Positions 48,771-59,640 of a stretch of 64,000 nucleotides of DNA are shown here, piece after piece; positions within the stretch are counted from its first letter, which is position 1, and the number at the start of each line of letters is the position of its first letter. Origin of the DNA: Tigriopus japonicus. Taxonomy: Eukaryota > Arthropoda > Copepoda > Harpacticoida > Harpacticidae. Both the position numbers and the translations under genes were made by a program. Under the pieces are notes generated by a model, which made no database searches, had not been told where the DNA came from, and saw only the letters and a program-made list of their open reading frames with translations. The stretch lies in the NCBI GenBank assembly GCA_010645155.1, contig CM021313.1, positions 4,079,879 to 4,143,878 on the forward strand, written 5' to 3'.

Positions 48771-48947
48771 AATTTAGATGATGCAAGTATGAAAAAGGTT
48801 AGTTTTTGAGGAAATATGTGACCAAATTACCAAAAAATTACCAAAAAAATTACCAAAAAGTCCGATTTTGTTACATTATTTCTCAAAAAAACTACCAAAA
48901 ATAATACATTTTTCAGCGAATTTTTTTACATAAATTTGGTGGCCCTG
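48316..48947. mobile_element. Second hAT-type MITE, 632 bp, with internal duplication
   Basis: Terminal inverted repeats CAGGCCCACCA (left, 48316) and, read inward from the right end (48947), CAGGGCCACCA, one mismatch in 11. The element is flanked by the identical 8-bp direct repeat TTGATGAC (48308-48315 and 48948-48955). CAGG-type ends plus an 8-bp target duplication indicate hAT. The left terminal segment recurs in direct orientation from 48537 (CAGGCCCGCTTATCGG...) and can be followed with divergence for roughly 200 bp, so the element is an internally duplicated or nested composite. It is very AT-rich with repeated ATTACCAAAA words near 48820-48900 and has no transposase frame. Its ends differ from the 15587 element, so it is a separate family. 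Confidence 0.85.
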
Positions 48948-51900
48948 TTGATGACCCATTCAAAGGTCTGATTGAAAGAAAGATCGAAAATAGAACCAAC
49001 GTAGAATTTTGATACTAAACCAAGGATCCAATAATTTCACGAGGCGAGTTCGAATTCTTCAAGTTTTCAGCCAATCCTGGCATGTCCAATATATTAGGAG
49101 CCAGTCAATTCCGCCTCTCTTGGTTGGTGCCTTATGAACCAACCAGCACAAGCACCAAATTAACGATGGAATGTTGAATTTATAATGAAGTCACCTGTTC
49201 AATGAAGAGAGCCAACAACTTCCATTCACTTACCCGACTCGTGAACTCTCGAGCAAATTTCCGTTGATTGACTTGGTTCAATCAGGAAAACATTTGGGCG
49301 ATGTCTGCACTCTATTCATACATAAATATATTTTTTTTTTCTTCGGGAGATTAAGACGATGATCGTGAGCCGAAAATGAGGGTCGAGAACCTTTTTTGAG
49401 GTCTTTTTGGCGGCATCATTAGGCTAAAGTAGCGAATTATCCGTTATCTTAAGTTGGACAAGAAACTGGAATATCGCTATCGATGGCCTCCACTTCGATC
49501 CTATTAGCTCATATATTCCTGAGCGAGGGGACCAACTTACTACTGGATGAGAGGGGAATTAGCCACTTTCCACGTTTTCTCTGATCTCATCATCACCTTT
49601 TAAAGGTCGCTAAATGATTGGGCTCGCACCTTGAAATGACTCCCCAAAAGCGCTCTTTGCCACGTGAGCTTGGCTAATCATTAGGCACTCATTTTGAGAT
49701 TGTCTTAGAGGTGAAGGAGTCCTAACGATGCATTTGGAGATTTCTAAATACATTTTTCAATATCTGTTTGACTATCCGTATTAAAGAAACGTTGTTCAAC
49801 TTCGGTGAAAATCTGTAGCGTGTGGTGAGAAGGAATGAAACGCAATCACCCAGAAGGTTTAAGTCCCTCGCTGATAAAATCAAGCCAACATCCGCTGTCC
49901 AAGATTTCTAACATAATTGCCGCCTAAGTGTCCAAATGGAAAAAGTGGAAGCAATTTGAATTCAAATGCTTCCAAACAACACACATGGCAGACACACAAA
50001 CATAACCAGACTGTCCATGAATGTACTTCAATGGTTCCTTCTACTATAGTTCTTGCCGTTGGTTTGTCGTCCAGCAACGTGGCGCTATCATTCGAGCACT
50101 TTAGTTCGCCTCCTCCTCATCATCATCACAAGCCTATCTTGGCCAATAATTCCTCAGTGTTGGCCCACAGGTGACCCAAGACGGTGCCAGAACACAACCC
50201 AAATTGGTCTGAGTGCCCCTTCTTAAAAAGGTGTCTCTTTCTTCGAGAAATGGCCAAATTGAATTTGAGTCTCCCGTTTGGAGCGGTGACGGTGGTTGAC
50301 CCGACTCGTGGATTTTTGAACGGCTTCGCTCTCATTCAGACGGAATGCATTATCGGACCCATAAAAAGAGGCGGGTTGAAACTGACCGAGCAAGTAAGGA
50401 AGGAAGGATCTCGGAGATTTGTCACCCTCCTCCATAACAGTCGGAGCCAAGCCATTGAGAATGATGATCGGGGTTAGGATATGGATCTCTGCGCGGTGTT
50501 TCAACTTTTCTCTTCTCCGCCGTGACCAATTGTGTGGCGTCACCTTGGCAACCCTGACGATTAAGATTAAGGATGGTCAGTCGTCGGATCCGAGTCTCGA
50601 GATTTGGCCCTACCCATATGTGATTGGGTGAAGAGGAGCAGTTGGAACTTTGGAGTATGGACACTCTTTGGTATACCTATATACAGTATCTACCTACTTT
50701 TACTCTGGCCTGTGTGTGTACGTAATTAGCAATGCAGGGTGGGTGAAGATTTACAATTGGTACGGTACCAAATAAGTGTCTGCCTGGCAGCACTGGCATT
50801 TATTTCATTAACCTTTTAAGCCCGGAGAAGAAATTTGAAATTCAAATTCCCAAACAGGTTCTTCTGCCCATCTTTGCCTTCCCATAATATTTATTTTATG
50901 CCCCCTAAAGTCCCCTCTCCCAATCTTCAAATTATGGCGGTTCTGTTCTGGCTCTCGGAATTGTGTACGGACACACTTGGAATATGGCACATTATTGGAT
51001 GGAGGCATCCGAAAAACACATTCCTTCACTAAAGAAAAGGGCCAGATTGCATTCTCCTTAAATTGTTTTCGGGTGAGTCTCATTTTTGTGCAACTTGCTT
51101 GAATCAAACGTAGAAAGTGAATTTCTTAGATCAGGCGTTGGTCTTTATTTCCAGGAGTGATAATGATCAGGCTATGAAAATTGGAGGAGGATCTCGTGTT
51201 AGTGGGATGTGATTTGATTCAATAGGAAAACCATCCACGATCTCGTCGTGATCTTTGGTTTTTGGACATACTTTGCATTTTCAAATGAATTTATGCTAAT
51301 TTCGAAATTGCGAAAACATGCTCGTCGAATCTATTCTCCAAGAGTTCTCTGGCATCGTTTCCACGAGGTTCCACGAACTTTTCGAGTTCTTTCATAAAGT
51401 GATGATATGTTGGGGATGCTCAAATGCCCAAAACTTCCCAGATCTGATATATGAGCGTGCCTTATTCAATTATAAGCCAGCCTACCTCGCTCAGGTAATA
51501 CCTTCAATTTGACTGGTTCACAACCGTAATGGCGTGGACTCCTAACATCTAGAACCAAGTTCAAGGCCTCCTTGAATCAGAGACGTTTTCCAAGCGAAAA
51601 GTAGTCCCTCGTTGTTCGATTATGGTGCTTGATTTGGGTTTCGCCCGAGGTTATCAAGAAATGATATCACGTACATATTAAGTCCATCTTTGAGCGGATC
51701 GGAGGCGCCTCGGAAATAATACGTCTTGACTTTCGTGGCCCGCTAATTTGATAATATCCGTCTGCTCGGCCCTATTCTTAGTCCAATGGAAATGCAACAA
51801 TCCATGTGGGTCTAGGCAAAGAACTGAAACTCTGAAACTAGAACATTGGATCTTATCGATTTAGGTACATGATTAAATGTCTCGATTGTTCGAAACTTGA

Positions 51901-52781
51901 ACGTTAAGATGGGTGAGTTTTGGCTCATTGTCGCTCTTTTTTTCAGTAATAACGTATCAAGTTTGTTAATACTGTGGCTTTTCTAACCATTGACAGGCCC
52001 CGATTGTTTACTCTCTTTAGGCATGATTTTTTTTTCTTGCGACAGATTGGAGGAATCCCAAGAATATTCTTGGCAGAACTTGAATCTAGACATTGATAGA
52101 TATTGCAGTTGTTCTATAAATTAGCGAAAAATTGCTTTAAACGAGAGGACCATCTGAAGTCTGTTGAAGCATCTATGCTGAAAATCTGCACAAATGAAGA
52201 ACCCGTAAAACGGGCAATTTGAAAATTGGTAGGCCTGAAGAGCGACGCAAAAATGTCTGCCAGGCATGTGTAGCGCATACAGTCCGCATAAAATGAGAGT
52301 CTTTTTCCTCTCGTATTTTGCCAGTCATTGAGTGTTGCAAAAATTCATGAGCTTCCAAATGTGCAACCAAGGAGAGAGAGAAAGAGGATCCATTTGGTTT
52401 CGTTGGCGAACAACTAACTGAGTGAGTGAGTGACCTGAGAAAAGAGCGGGAATGAGAAGAAGAAATCGGTGATTGTGATGGGGTGGTCGGTATCAGCACC
52501 TATCAATTGATATTTGTCCCCCACCTCTTGGACCTCCAAGTCTACCCTAGCATTATCCCTCAGCCTCGACACTTTTATTTTCATCAACTTGTGGGGGCTT
52601 TGCCATTGGATTTGGATGGGAGTCGCCCTCTCAGCTCGATATCAAGACAGACTCCGATTGAGAAATCCACTCGTCCAAAACGATCGGTTAGGGACTGTGA
52701 TTTTCTCTCCGATTCATGAACACACACTCAGGCCCATTGTCACCTCATCTCATCTTTGAAACCTCAGGGGGACGGAAAAGA

Positions 52782-52853
52782 CAGGGTTGCCAAACTTGGT
52801 AAATTTGGTAACTCTGAAAAAGGTGGAGTGGCTCTAGGTCGTCAGTAACCCTG
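52782..52853. repeat. Inverted pair of the RGYAACCCTG motif, 72 bp
   Basis: CAGGGTTGCC at 52782 and AGTAACCCTG ending at 52853 form an outward-facing inverted pair. Inside, CAGGGTTGCCAAA is followed nine bases later by TTTGGTAACTCTG, an 11-of-13 inverted match that can fold into a hairpin. No flanking target duplication was found. Similar pairs occur at 19527-19603 and 56920-57012. Confidence 0.5.
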
Positions 52854-53656
52854 GATGAGAATCCCAACAAAATGACTTAAGTGAACAAGTCTCATTTCCA
52901 CGATTACCCGACGAGTCTTTTTCCCCGATCTTGGAACGCACTGAAGATCAAACCCTGGACTCGCTCCATCTGAAACGATCTTCAAAGAGAGATAGACATG
53001 ATGATGTCTGTCCGTGAATTAGATGTGGCGCCGAAGTTTGGAGGTGTGAATCTCGATCTCTTTCTGTGTCTCTGTGGTTCGGAAATCAAATCTTCGTCAA
53101 TTTGAGCTCCACCATCCCCACTCACTCGTTGTGAGACCGACCAAGGGTGAGATGTAGTACGGGAGAAAATTATAGGATAATCCAGCCCATAACAGCTCAT
53201 CAAGCTGACACGAAATACCAATACAAAAGACAAGACACTTTTCAATCAAATGCAGACATCATCATAGCGGAGCTCGAACCAAAGTTTGAACCGATTTTCC
53301 AATATATATATTCAACTGGTATTGAATGTGGAGTGTGTGTAAAACAAGAGTCACAACTGTCATAATACAAAACACCATAAATTAAGGATGATATATTGAG
53401 CAACAAGAGAGAGAGAGAGACAGAGAGATTGAGATTACCGTCTCCTAGTGACTCTTTCAATGCTCCTGAGGCCAGAGTGACCATGAATAGCATTGGCCCA
53501 TCTACCGTTGTGTGTGCCTCTCTATTGTAATTGTTATGACAGATAACAACGGCAATTTGGTCTCATTAGCTGTAATTGAACCTCCCAATGAAGCCCATGT
53601 GTAACTCTACCATCTCGAGTTGTTCAAACGGATTTCGCCTTTCTTTTGTAAAAATG

Positions 53657-53694
53657 TGACGTCACAGGACTATTGCTCCAATGACGTCACAGGA
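53657..53694. promoter_or_regulatory. Two perfect TGACGTCA (CRE/ATF-type) sites in a 13-bp direct repeat
   Basis: TGACGTCACAGGA occurs at 53657-53669 and again at 53682-53694, 25 bp apart start to start. TGACGTCA is the full palindromic cyclic-AMP response element bound by CREB/ATF bZIP dimers. Two full sites with identical 3' flanks are very unlikely by chance. They lie 1.7 kb upstream of the candidate exon at 55390, or in its intron. Confidence 0.6.
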
Positions 53695-53753
53695 ACGCTA
53701 GGAAATATCTGATTCTACGTAATAGAGAAGTGGATCTATCCACTATCGCCCCC

Positions 53754-53800
53754 TGAGTGGTTAAGCTCAGTGGGCAGGACTTCATAAACCTCATATCTCG
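53754..53800 (+). other. tRNA-like A-box remnant (possible SINE head)
   Basis: CTGAGTGGTTAAG resembles the D-arm/A-box of Leu and Ser tRNAs (CGAGTGGTTAAG) and is followed by CTCAGTGGGCAG, another A-box-like string. No B-box (GGTTCGAATCC) or full cloverleaf is present, so this is at most a degenerate tRNA-derived fragment. TAAGCTCAGTGG (53762-53773) recurs exactly at 59441-59452. Confidence 0.2.
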
Positions 53801-54240
53801 GTTTGCCTGCTGCTAAGACGGTTGTTTCTGTCAAAAGTCAGTTCTCACAATCCGATTGACAACTCAATTAAGGTCTGGATCGTGTTGTCGATATTGCTAT
53901 TCTTTCATTTCTGATTGACATTCTTCATCGCTTGGGCTTTTCATATTTTGAGTCCACCCATCCCCCTAGTCAGTGTGGCCTGCTCCAATGGCATGGCATA
54001 CACATTGTTGGCATTTTTATGGAAATTTCCATGTCCTAAATGTCATTGGGACTCGCTTTCCCTCCTCCTCTGCAGTATCCAGGCGGAGAAGAGTGACCCA
54101 AGGGCCTCTAATTACAAGCTGACATCTTAGATCCCGGACTTAAATGAGTTTTCCAAGCCTGGACAGGTTGATACGCGATGTCACGTAGGAATGCAATGTG
54201 AACTCAATCACGCGGACCAGCACTAATGAACCCTGGAAGG

Positions 54241-54272
54241 TACGTACGTACGTACGGTAGGCAGGCAGGCAG
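54241..54272. repeat. (TACG)4 followed by (GGCA)n
   Basis: Four TACG units then about three GGCA units, adjacent compound microsatellites in the downstream region. Confidence 0.85.
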
Positions 54273-55389
54273 GTTAGCGTTGTATTCACTTAAATTAGCA
54301 TGTAACTCTCTCGGTCAGCTTGGGCCGCACGTGTCACAATTCCAATTTTCTTGTCAACCTCGGCCAAAGGTTCCATCTTGTGCCTGGATGACCAGCTGAG
54401 TTGGGCTAATAGTGCAGCAACTGGCTTGGGTGGAACTGTTCGCTCAGTTGGACAGAAGTCAAATGTCGAACCTAAAGAAGACCCCCATCGATCCGGATCA
54501 CCACTTTGACGGTGGCCTAAAACAGTGAGGATAGAAGAACAGTTTGAGAACGACCCGGGTTAATCAGACTTGAAGTTCAAAGCGACTGGGATGGTCAATT
54601 TGGCAACTTGGTCTTCTTGGACATGAGGGTTGAACATTCTCTTTACTTGATCTTTTGGCAAAAGTTTTTAAGTGAGCTCACAATCTTAGTATATTAATGT
54701 AATGGAACGGCTGTAACGTCTACCCTAAACCGAACAAGATTAAATTTTGTAGCTTAAATAAATCCTATTTGGCTCACTTTCGATGTCTTTCATTGCACAA
54801 TAAATGGATGGGTCCACTCATTTTTAATGCTAATGGATCGTGTATATAGTGCGAACAGCATTCAATCTTGATCATTCAACACATATTAAGAAGTAGTAAA
54901 AAAGTCCTTGAAGACAATGCTAATCAACCTTTTTATGCTCTTATGGACTCGATGGGTCTTTGTGGCGCAAAACACAAATTATTGGAAGAATCTAATTCAT
55001 GCTCAACAAAAAAACCTTTTTGATGGTGTAACTCCGATTTTTTACGAAGAACAACAGTTCCTTTACAAATCTTGTATCAAGTAAGAAAGCAATAGTCTTT
55101 TCGTTGGCTTGTGATTTCTTTCTTTTCTATTCAAAGGGCAACCCTTTCATCGCAATTTAAAACAAACCAAGAACTCATTATCCGATTACTTCTTTCAATG
55201 TCGGAATGGAACATCTTGGCTTAAAGACAACGAAGCCTCGGCCAGATTTCGTCCCTGCCAAACTGTGTTGACAGGTGTAATTTCGTAAATTTGACCCATT
55301 CCTACAAACTATAAAACCAAGTCCATTGAAAGCACGTTGGCTGTTAATTACTGGTAACATGAAGCTTGTGACAAAACTTCTCTCTCCAG

Positions 55390-55624
55390 GGGGCAATTTC
55401 AGGCAGTGTCTTCAGACAGGTCATCGCCAAACTTGGGAGGGACAACCTCGGAAACTTTGAATGCACGTAGCACACGGAGTCTATTGCAATTACGAACCTT
55501 CGTTACCAACTCACCCCAAGGAAACATAGAAAGGCAACAGACCTCACAACCCGTCCACACTCTTTCCCATCCCATGATTCTGGCCGATGAAAATGGTGAT
55601 GAACATGAGATTAGTATTCATTGA
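55390..55624 (+). CDS. Candidate last coding exon of the second + strand gene
   Basis: A strong acceptor (CTTCTCTCTCCAG|G, 55389) opens a 235-nt frame beginning with one base that completes the Gly codon left split by the exon at 42345-42418. The two exons sum to 309 nt, giving 102 residues and a TGA. The peptide reads GQFQAVSSDRSS at its start and ends DENGDEHEISIH. It is Ser/Thr/Gln-rich with no domain I recognise. AATAAA follows at 55913. Other exons may lie between. A second acceptor (AATTTCAG, 55402) is possible. The region is GC-richer than its surroundings, consistent with coding, but the model is unproven. Confidence 0.35.
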
Positions 55625-55912
55625 AGAGGTCAGGTCTGGGGTGATCTGGCCCATACATCTTGGCGGTCTGCAGCTCTGGTACCATGAAGTACATAGAGGC
55701 AAGCACCCACACACACATCAGGAGTGAGGAGACTGTGGGATGGGTGCCTCCTCATTCCTCGTCTCCTCGTGCCAATTTCATGGGGAGCAAACTAATGCAA
55801 CAACATCATGACAATGAGGGCCACACAGCGTTTTCGGGTCGATCTGGGAGGTTTGATGGCCAGGGACCCGGCTAGCTCATTGGTTTTTGGGATGTTGCTG
55901 ATTAAAGATGCC

Positions 55913-55918
55913 AATAAA
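55913..55918 (+). terminator. Candidate poly(A) signal for the second + strand gene
   Basis: AATAAA 289 bases after the stop at 55622-55624, followed immediately by GT-rich sequence (GTGAGCTGGATGTCGG), as expected downstream of a cleavage site. An ATTAAA variant lies 12 bases earlier. Confidence 0.4.
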
Positions 55919-58900
55919 ACGTGAGCTGGATGTCGGAGAGATGGTACGGGTCAGCAACGATTGCCTTATTTCTGACTTAAAGAGGGGTAGCCAGTTCTGG
56001 CAACCCTGACACCGTGAGTGCTGTGCGCTTTGACTCATTGAAATTGACGAGAGTTTCCAGACAATCGTCAGGGCTTTGAAGGCGCAGTTTCCACAAATTA
56101 AATGAATTAGAAATAGCGTAGCGCTCACCCATTCTTTACGACATGTTTCAGTTCAACGAAATGGCAGTCTTGGCAAAACCAACCTTGAGAAAATTGATTC
56201 CTTTCCATGGCTGCTCTGAGTTTGTCTGGATCCTTCATCGTGTCCATGTCAAATGGTGATCTCGGACTTGAGTTGATCAAGTTTATTATCAAATCTATAT
56301 TTCATGCCACATCACGATGGCCAAAGGTGATGGGTTGGTAGGATGGAGGAAAGAAGAGCCCTCATTAATTTCCCCTTCATTACTGGGTTGGTTGGATGGT
56401 TCGGTCACTGATTCGTTTCAAGAAGGCATCACGTCTCCTCATCTCTTGGAGGTCGTCGTCGTCATAATGGGATCACATTACCGCTAATATCACCCCGGAT
56501 GAAGTCAAATACCGCTTCAATGAATCTGATTAGAATTCCATAAATGTCGTGTAATGGTTTTGAAGCTAGCAGGCCTGGTCATGAAATGGCTTTCACACTT
56601 TGTCCTTGTCCGATTATGGACACTACTGAAAAATTAACTGGGGACTGCGATTTGGATGCCATAAGTTATTCTTCATTTCAAGATAAAGGTTTGGGCATGG
56701 TGCCAAAACTTTTGGTTGGAGCATCATCTAAAGGCTCAAAGAATTTGTGCTTGTTGGGTTCTGAGTTTGATTGATTTCATCAGTCAAGTCAAACATAATG
56801 ATGGATCGCTTTGGGCTGGAAAGTCTTGCAAGCCATCAAATCAGTCTCAAATTTTATCGTCATCAAGATATTCATCACTCTACTTAGTCCTTAGTGCATA
56901 CGCATGAATAAGCGGTTCTCAGGGTTACCAAACCCCCTCATCTGGAAACTTCGATATTGCATCTTATCTTTGCTCCTGATTTTTGAATCGTTCAATTGAA
57001 TTAGCAACCCTGGTTCCTCAAGCCTGAAAATAAAACCATTTCGTTCTCCGCCCAAGTATGGCGTGGTTCAAACTTGAAATTTGTGATGTGTGGATGTGTT
57101 TCCCCGAAAAAATATCAATTGAAAGTCAATCGCGATTGCTTAGAGTGTTGAAAATCATGGAAACAAATCTCATTTAGGTTGAGGCAGAGTTGATCAAATT
57201 CTCATCAGATTTGGGAAAATTCCCATCCAATCCGAAATTCAGCCACATTTTCTGTCGGCTCTGTGATTCCATGTTCATAGAAAAAACTTTTGGGATAGTT
57301 CATCGACAACCTGCTCAAGAGGTATTTTGTTCAGGCGGCTAATTTCTTTAAGCCAATTGGCTAATCGTCTCTTGATGAGGAATTAATACCATTTCAAGAA
57401 TTCACTTGAGGCCCCTCTATCGGCATCACTCTCAAAGAAATACCGAGATTGATCAGATTTGAAAAGAACTCCGGAATAGAAAAGACCGAGACAGAGATAG
57501 AGCGGGGAGAAAAAAAGACCTGGCCAAGAAATAGCCAATCCAGACTTGAATTCGAGTTCAATCAGTGTTGCCAGTTTAGGATTCAAACGCATGGTTTTCA
57601 GTGGAGACAAACTGGCGAAACTGGCCAAATTGGAGCCAGCAAATATTGGCATTGACGGGGAGGGTAAAAATGACCCGAGCATGTAACCGATGATTAGGTA
57701 CTCAACGAGCGGGTTGATGTGCAAATATTGTATGACAGGACTTTCCGGTAACCCTGACGCTCAAAGAAGCACAAGAAGCCAACGAACGATCTGGCAGGTT
57801 GGCCTCTGGTTATCGTTCTCAGTCATTGACTACTGTTATTATCAGCATCGCCGAATGAGCCGTCGGTCTTGTTGTTGTCGTGGTTGTTGTTGTTGTTATT
57901 GTGGTGTCGTAATAATATTCAAAAATTGTCAAGTCATTCGTTTCGAAGTGGTCCATTGTCCGGAATGTGAAGAGAAGGTTAATTGGTTTCAAATTCAGCC
58001 ACTTTTGGGTCACAATTCTTGATCGATTCTCGACTCCATGACGATCAAGTATGAGTTTGAGAAGAGAGAACTCCCAATAGATGGACTTTTGGCCAAATTG
58101 TTTACATGCTTGTGCCTTATTATTAATGAGTAGCTTTCAAACGAAAACGACGATTCTAGAGTAAGAACAAAACGAAATGACGACTTGGTTGTTAAAAGCA
58201 ATCATCAGAATGCATCTCGGCCGTCAATTATCGGCAAAACAGCAATTCCAATTTCATATCCATTTCCGAGCATAATCGGCACAGCTTTCCCAAAGTTCTT
58301 CCCTCTTCTAGTCCACTCAAATAATAAAGAACCTCACGATTATCATTATAAATGCTGTTGTTCTCTTCAAACAATGGACTACATTTTATGCAGTTTGGGA
58401 TCAAGACCAAGCCAAAAGTACTCAAATTAGCCTCCGGAACCCATCCATTGGTTGGTGAATGTCGCTGAGTGGTTGGATAGCTAGTTGGTTGGTAGGTGGG
58501 TGGGTTGGTAGGTAGGTAGGTTTCGTTGGCTCGCTTGTTTAATCGAATATGCAAATTTATTCGTTTCCTCTCTCTCTCTCTCCCTGTGTTTCAATGAGTT
58601 TGAACGAACCACAAACCACTGCCAAAATAGGGGGCTTTCTGGTTGTACCAGCCAACTTTGGACTGAACAATCGAATGGGATCTCAATTCCCAGAACATCA
58701 AAGGTCCATTCAGGAATAAAACTAAGTCAATGTAAACATTTATGAGCTGCCCCTGGCTAGCAGACATTATTTGAAGGACAAAGGATTTTGACAGTGGAGA
58801 ATCAAACCATTGGCACGACGAGAAAGAAGATCATCATTTGGGTCGTTGCTTGATTTCACAAACTTTTGGGTGCATGCTATTTCTTTAATCTCCCCAAGAG

Positions 58901-59339
58901 GACTTGTGATGGCACCACAATTCAAATTGTCTCAAAGTCGCCAATGATTGGCCCAATCATGACTGAAGCTCCTGGGCTTATTTTCTAACATATTGCTTGC
59001 CAGTCACCCTTATTTTTACTTGGGTCTTTATCACTACGGTAAAAATTTCCATGTAGTTTCAGGGGAATGACAACGGTACTTGGAAAACATCAAGTGCATA
59101 ACCAAATGAAATAGAGCATTCCCAAACAATCATTTCAATTATGCCTGGAAATGGATCAAACACGACTTGAATCGTAAACGTTGAACCGTAAGTGAAAACA
59201 TACCAACTCACTCATTGAGAGCCATTAATACATCGGTTTGTTCCAATGGCCCTGCAGCTCTACTCTCCGCCAATAAAAACAAATTTCGCTTACTTTTCTG
59301 ATTCATCCATAAAAGCCTGGACGATTTATGAAGAGCGGC
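55919..59339. other. Intergenic, no gene supported
   Basis: Contains RGYAACCCTG motif copies at 55999, 56920, 57003 and 57747, a GTT trinucleotide run near 57885 and a GGTA/GGTT tract at about 58483-58521. A 76-codon frame with ATG at 56544 is within chance expectation. Frames on both strands overlap without protein-like character. Confidence 0.4.
58483..58521. repeat. GGTT/GGTA/GGTG tetranucleotide tract
   Basis: Imperfect run of GGTN units about 40 bp long, followed 50 bp later by a short (TC)n tract (58569-58582). Confidence 0.75.
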
Positions 59340-59640
59340 AAACGGCGGCATTCTCTATGACCATCTTCGCCATTGCTTCAATTTCCTCCAGTTTTTCGTC
59401 GGGCGAGACTTTCCGGCGGTTTCGATTGGCCCGGCGCGCCTAAGCTCAGTGGCGGGAGCGCTCTCGCAGTCCTGCGATTTGGCGGCGCTCCCTTTTGGCT
59501 GGACGCGCTCAGTTTGCCGAGATCGCCGTCAGCTGACGAGGCCAGAGGAAACCCGACGAAATGTAGTTCTCTTCAGTCGTGGAGTACGTATGTTGCCGGC
59601 AAGAAGTCCCTTTCTTAATGGAATTGTGATTGGAAACTCT
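59340..59640. promoter_or_regulatory. GC- and CpG-rich island with nested palindromes
   Basis: The strongest GC-rich block in the window. It contains ATTGG (inverted CCAAT box) next to GGCGCGCC, a 12-bp perfect palindrome CGTCAGCTGACG (59527-59538; E-box core CAGCTG between CRE half-sites), and inverted repeats GGGAGCGC/GCGCTCCC (59454-59461 with 59485-59492) enclosing CGCAG/CTGCG. This is the composition of a promoter or first exon. On the minus strand a short frame (59439-59326) ends KLEEIEAMAKMVIENAAV...stop and looks protein-like, but its acceptor (GAGCTTAG) is weak. Confidence 0.4.

Larger units (their letters stand above)
42419..55389. other. Predicted 13-kb intron of the second + strand gene, or intergenic
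   Basis: Holds the mariner-like element (43607-44486), a TACG tract (45064-45080), the second hAT-type MITE (48316-48947), RGYAACCCTG motif copies (50547, 52782, 52844), the paired TGACGTCA sites (53657-53694) and TACG/GGCA tracts (54241-54272). A frame at 49917-50170 ends at CACAG|GTGACC in phase 2 and could be an internal exon, but it has no convincing acceptor. The long frames elsewhere are not protein-like. Confidence 0.3.

Noticed and set aside
53762..53830. Possible tRNA gene
   Set aside because: A-box-like sequence only; no B-box, acceptor stem or T-arm could be folded.
56544..56774. 76-codon ATG frame downstream of the second + strand gene
   Set aside because: Within chance expectation, with no splice or poly(A) context and no recognisable motif.
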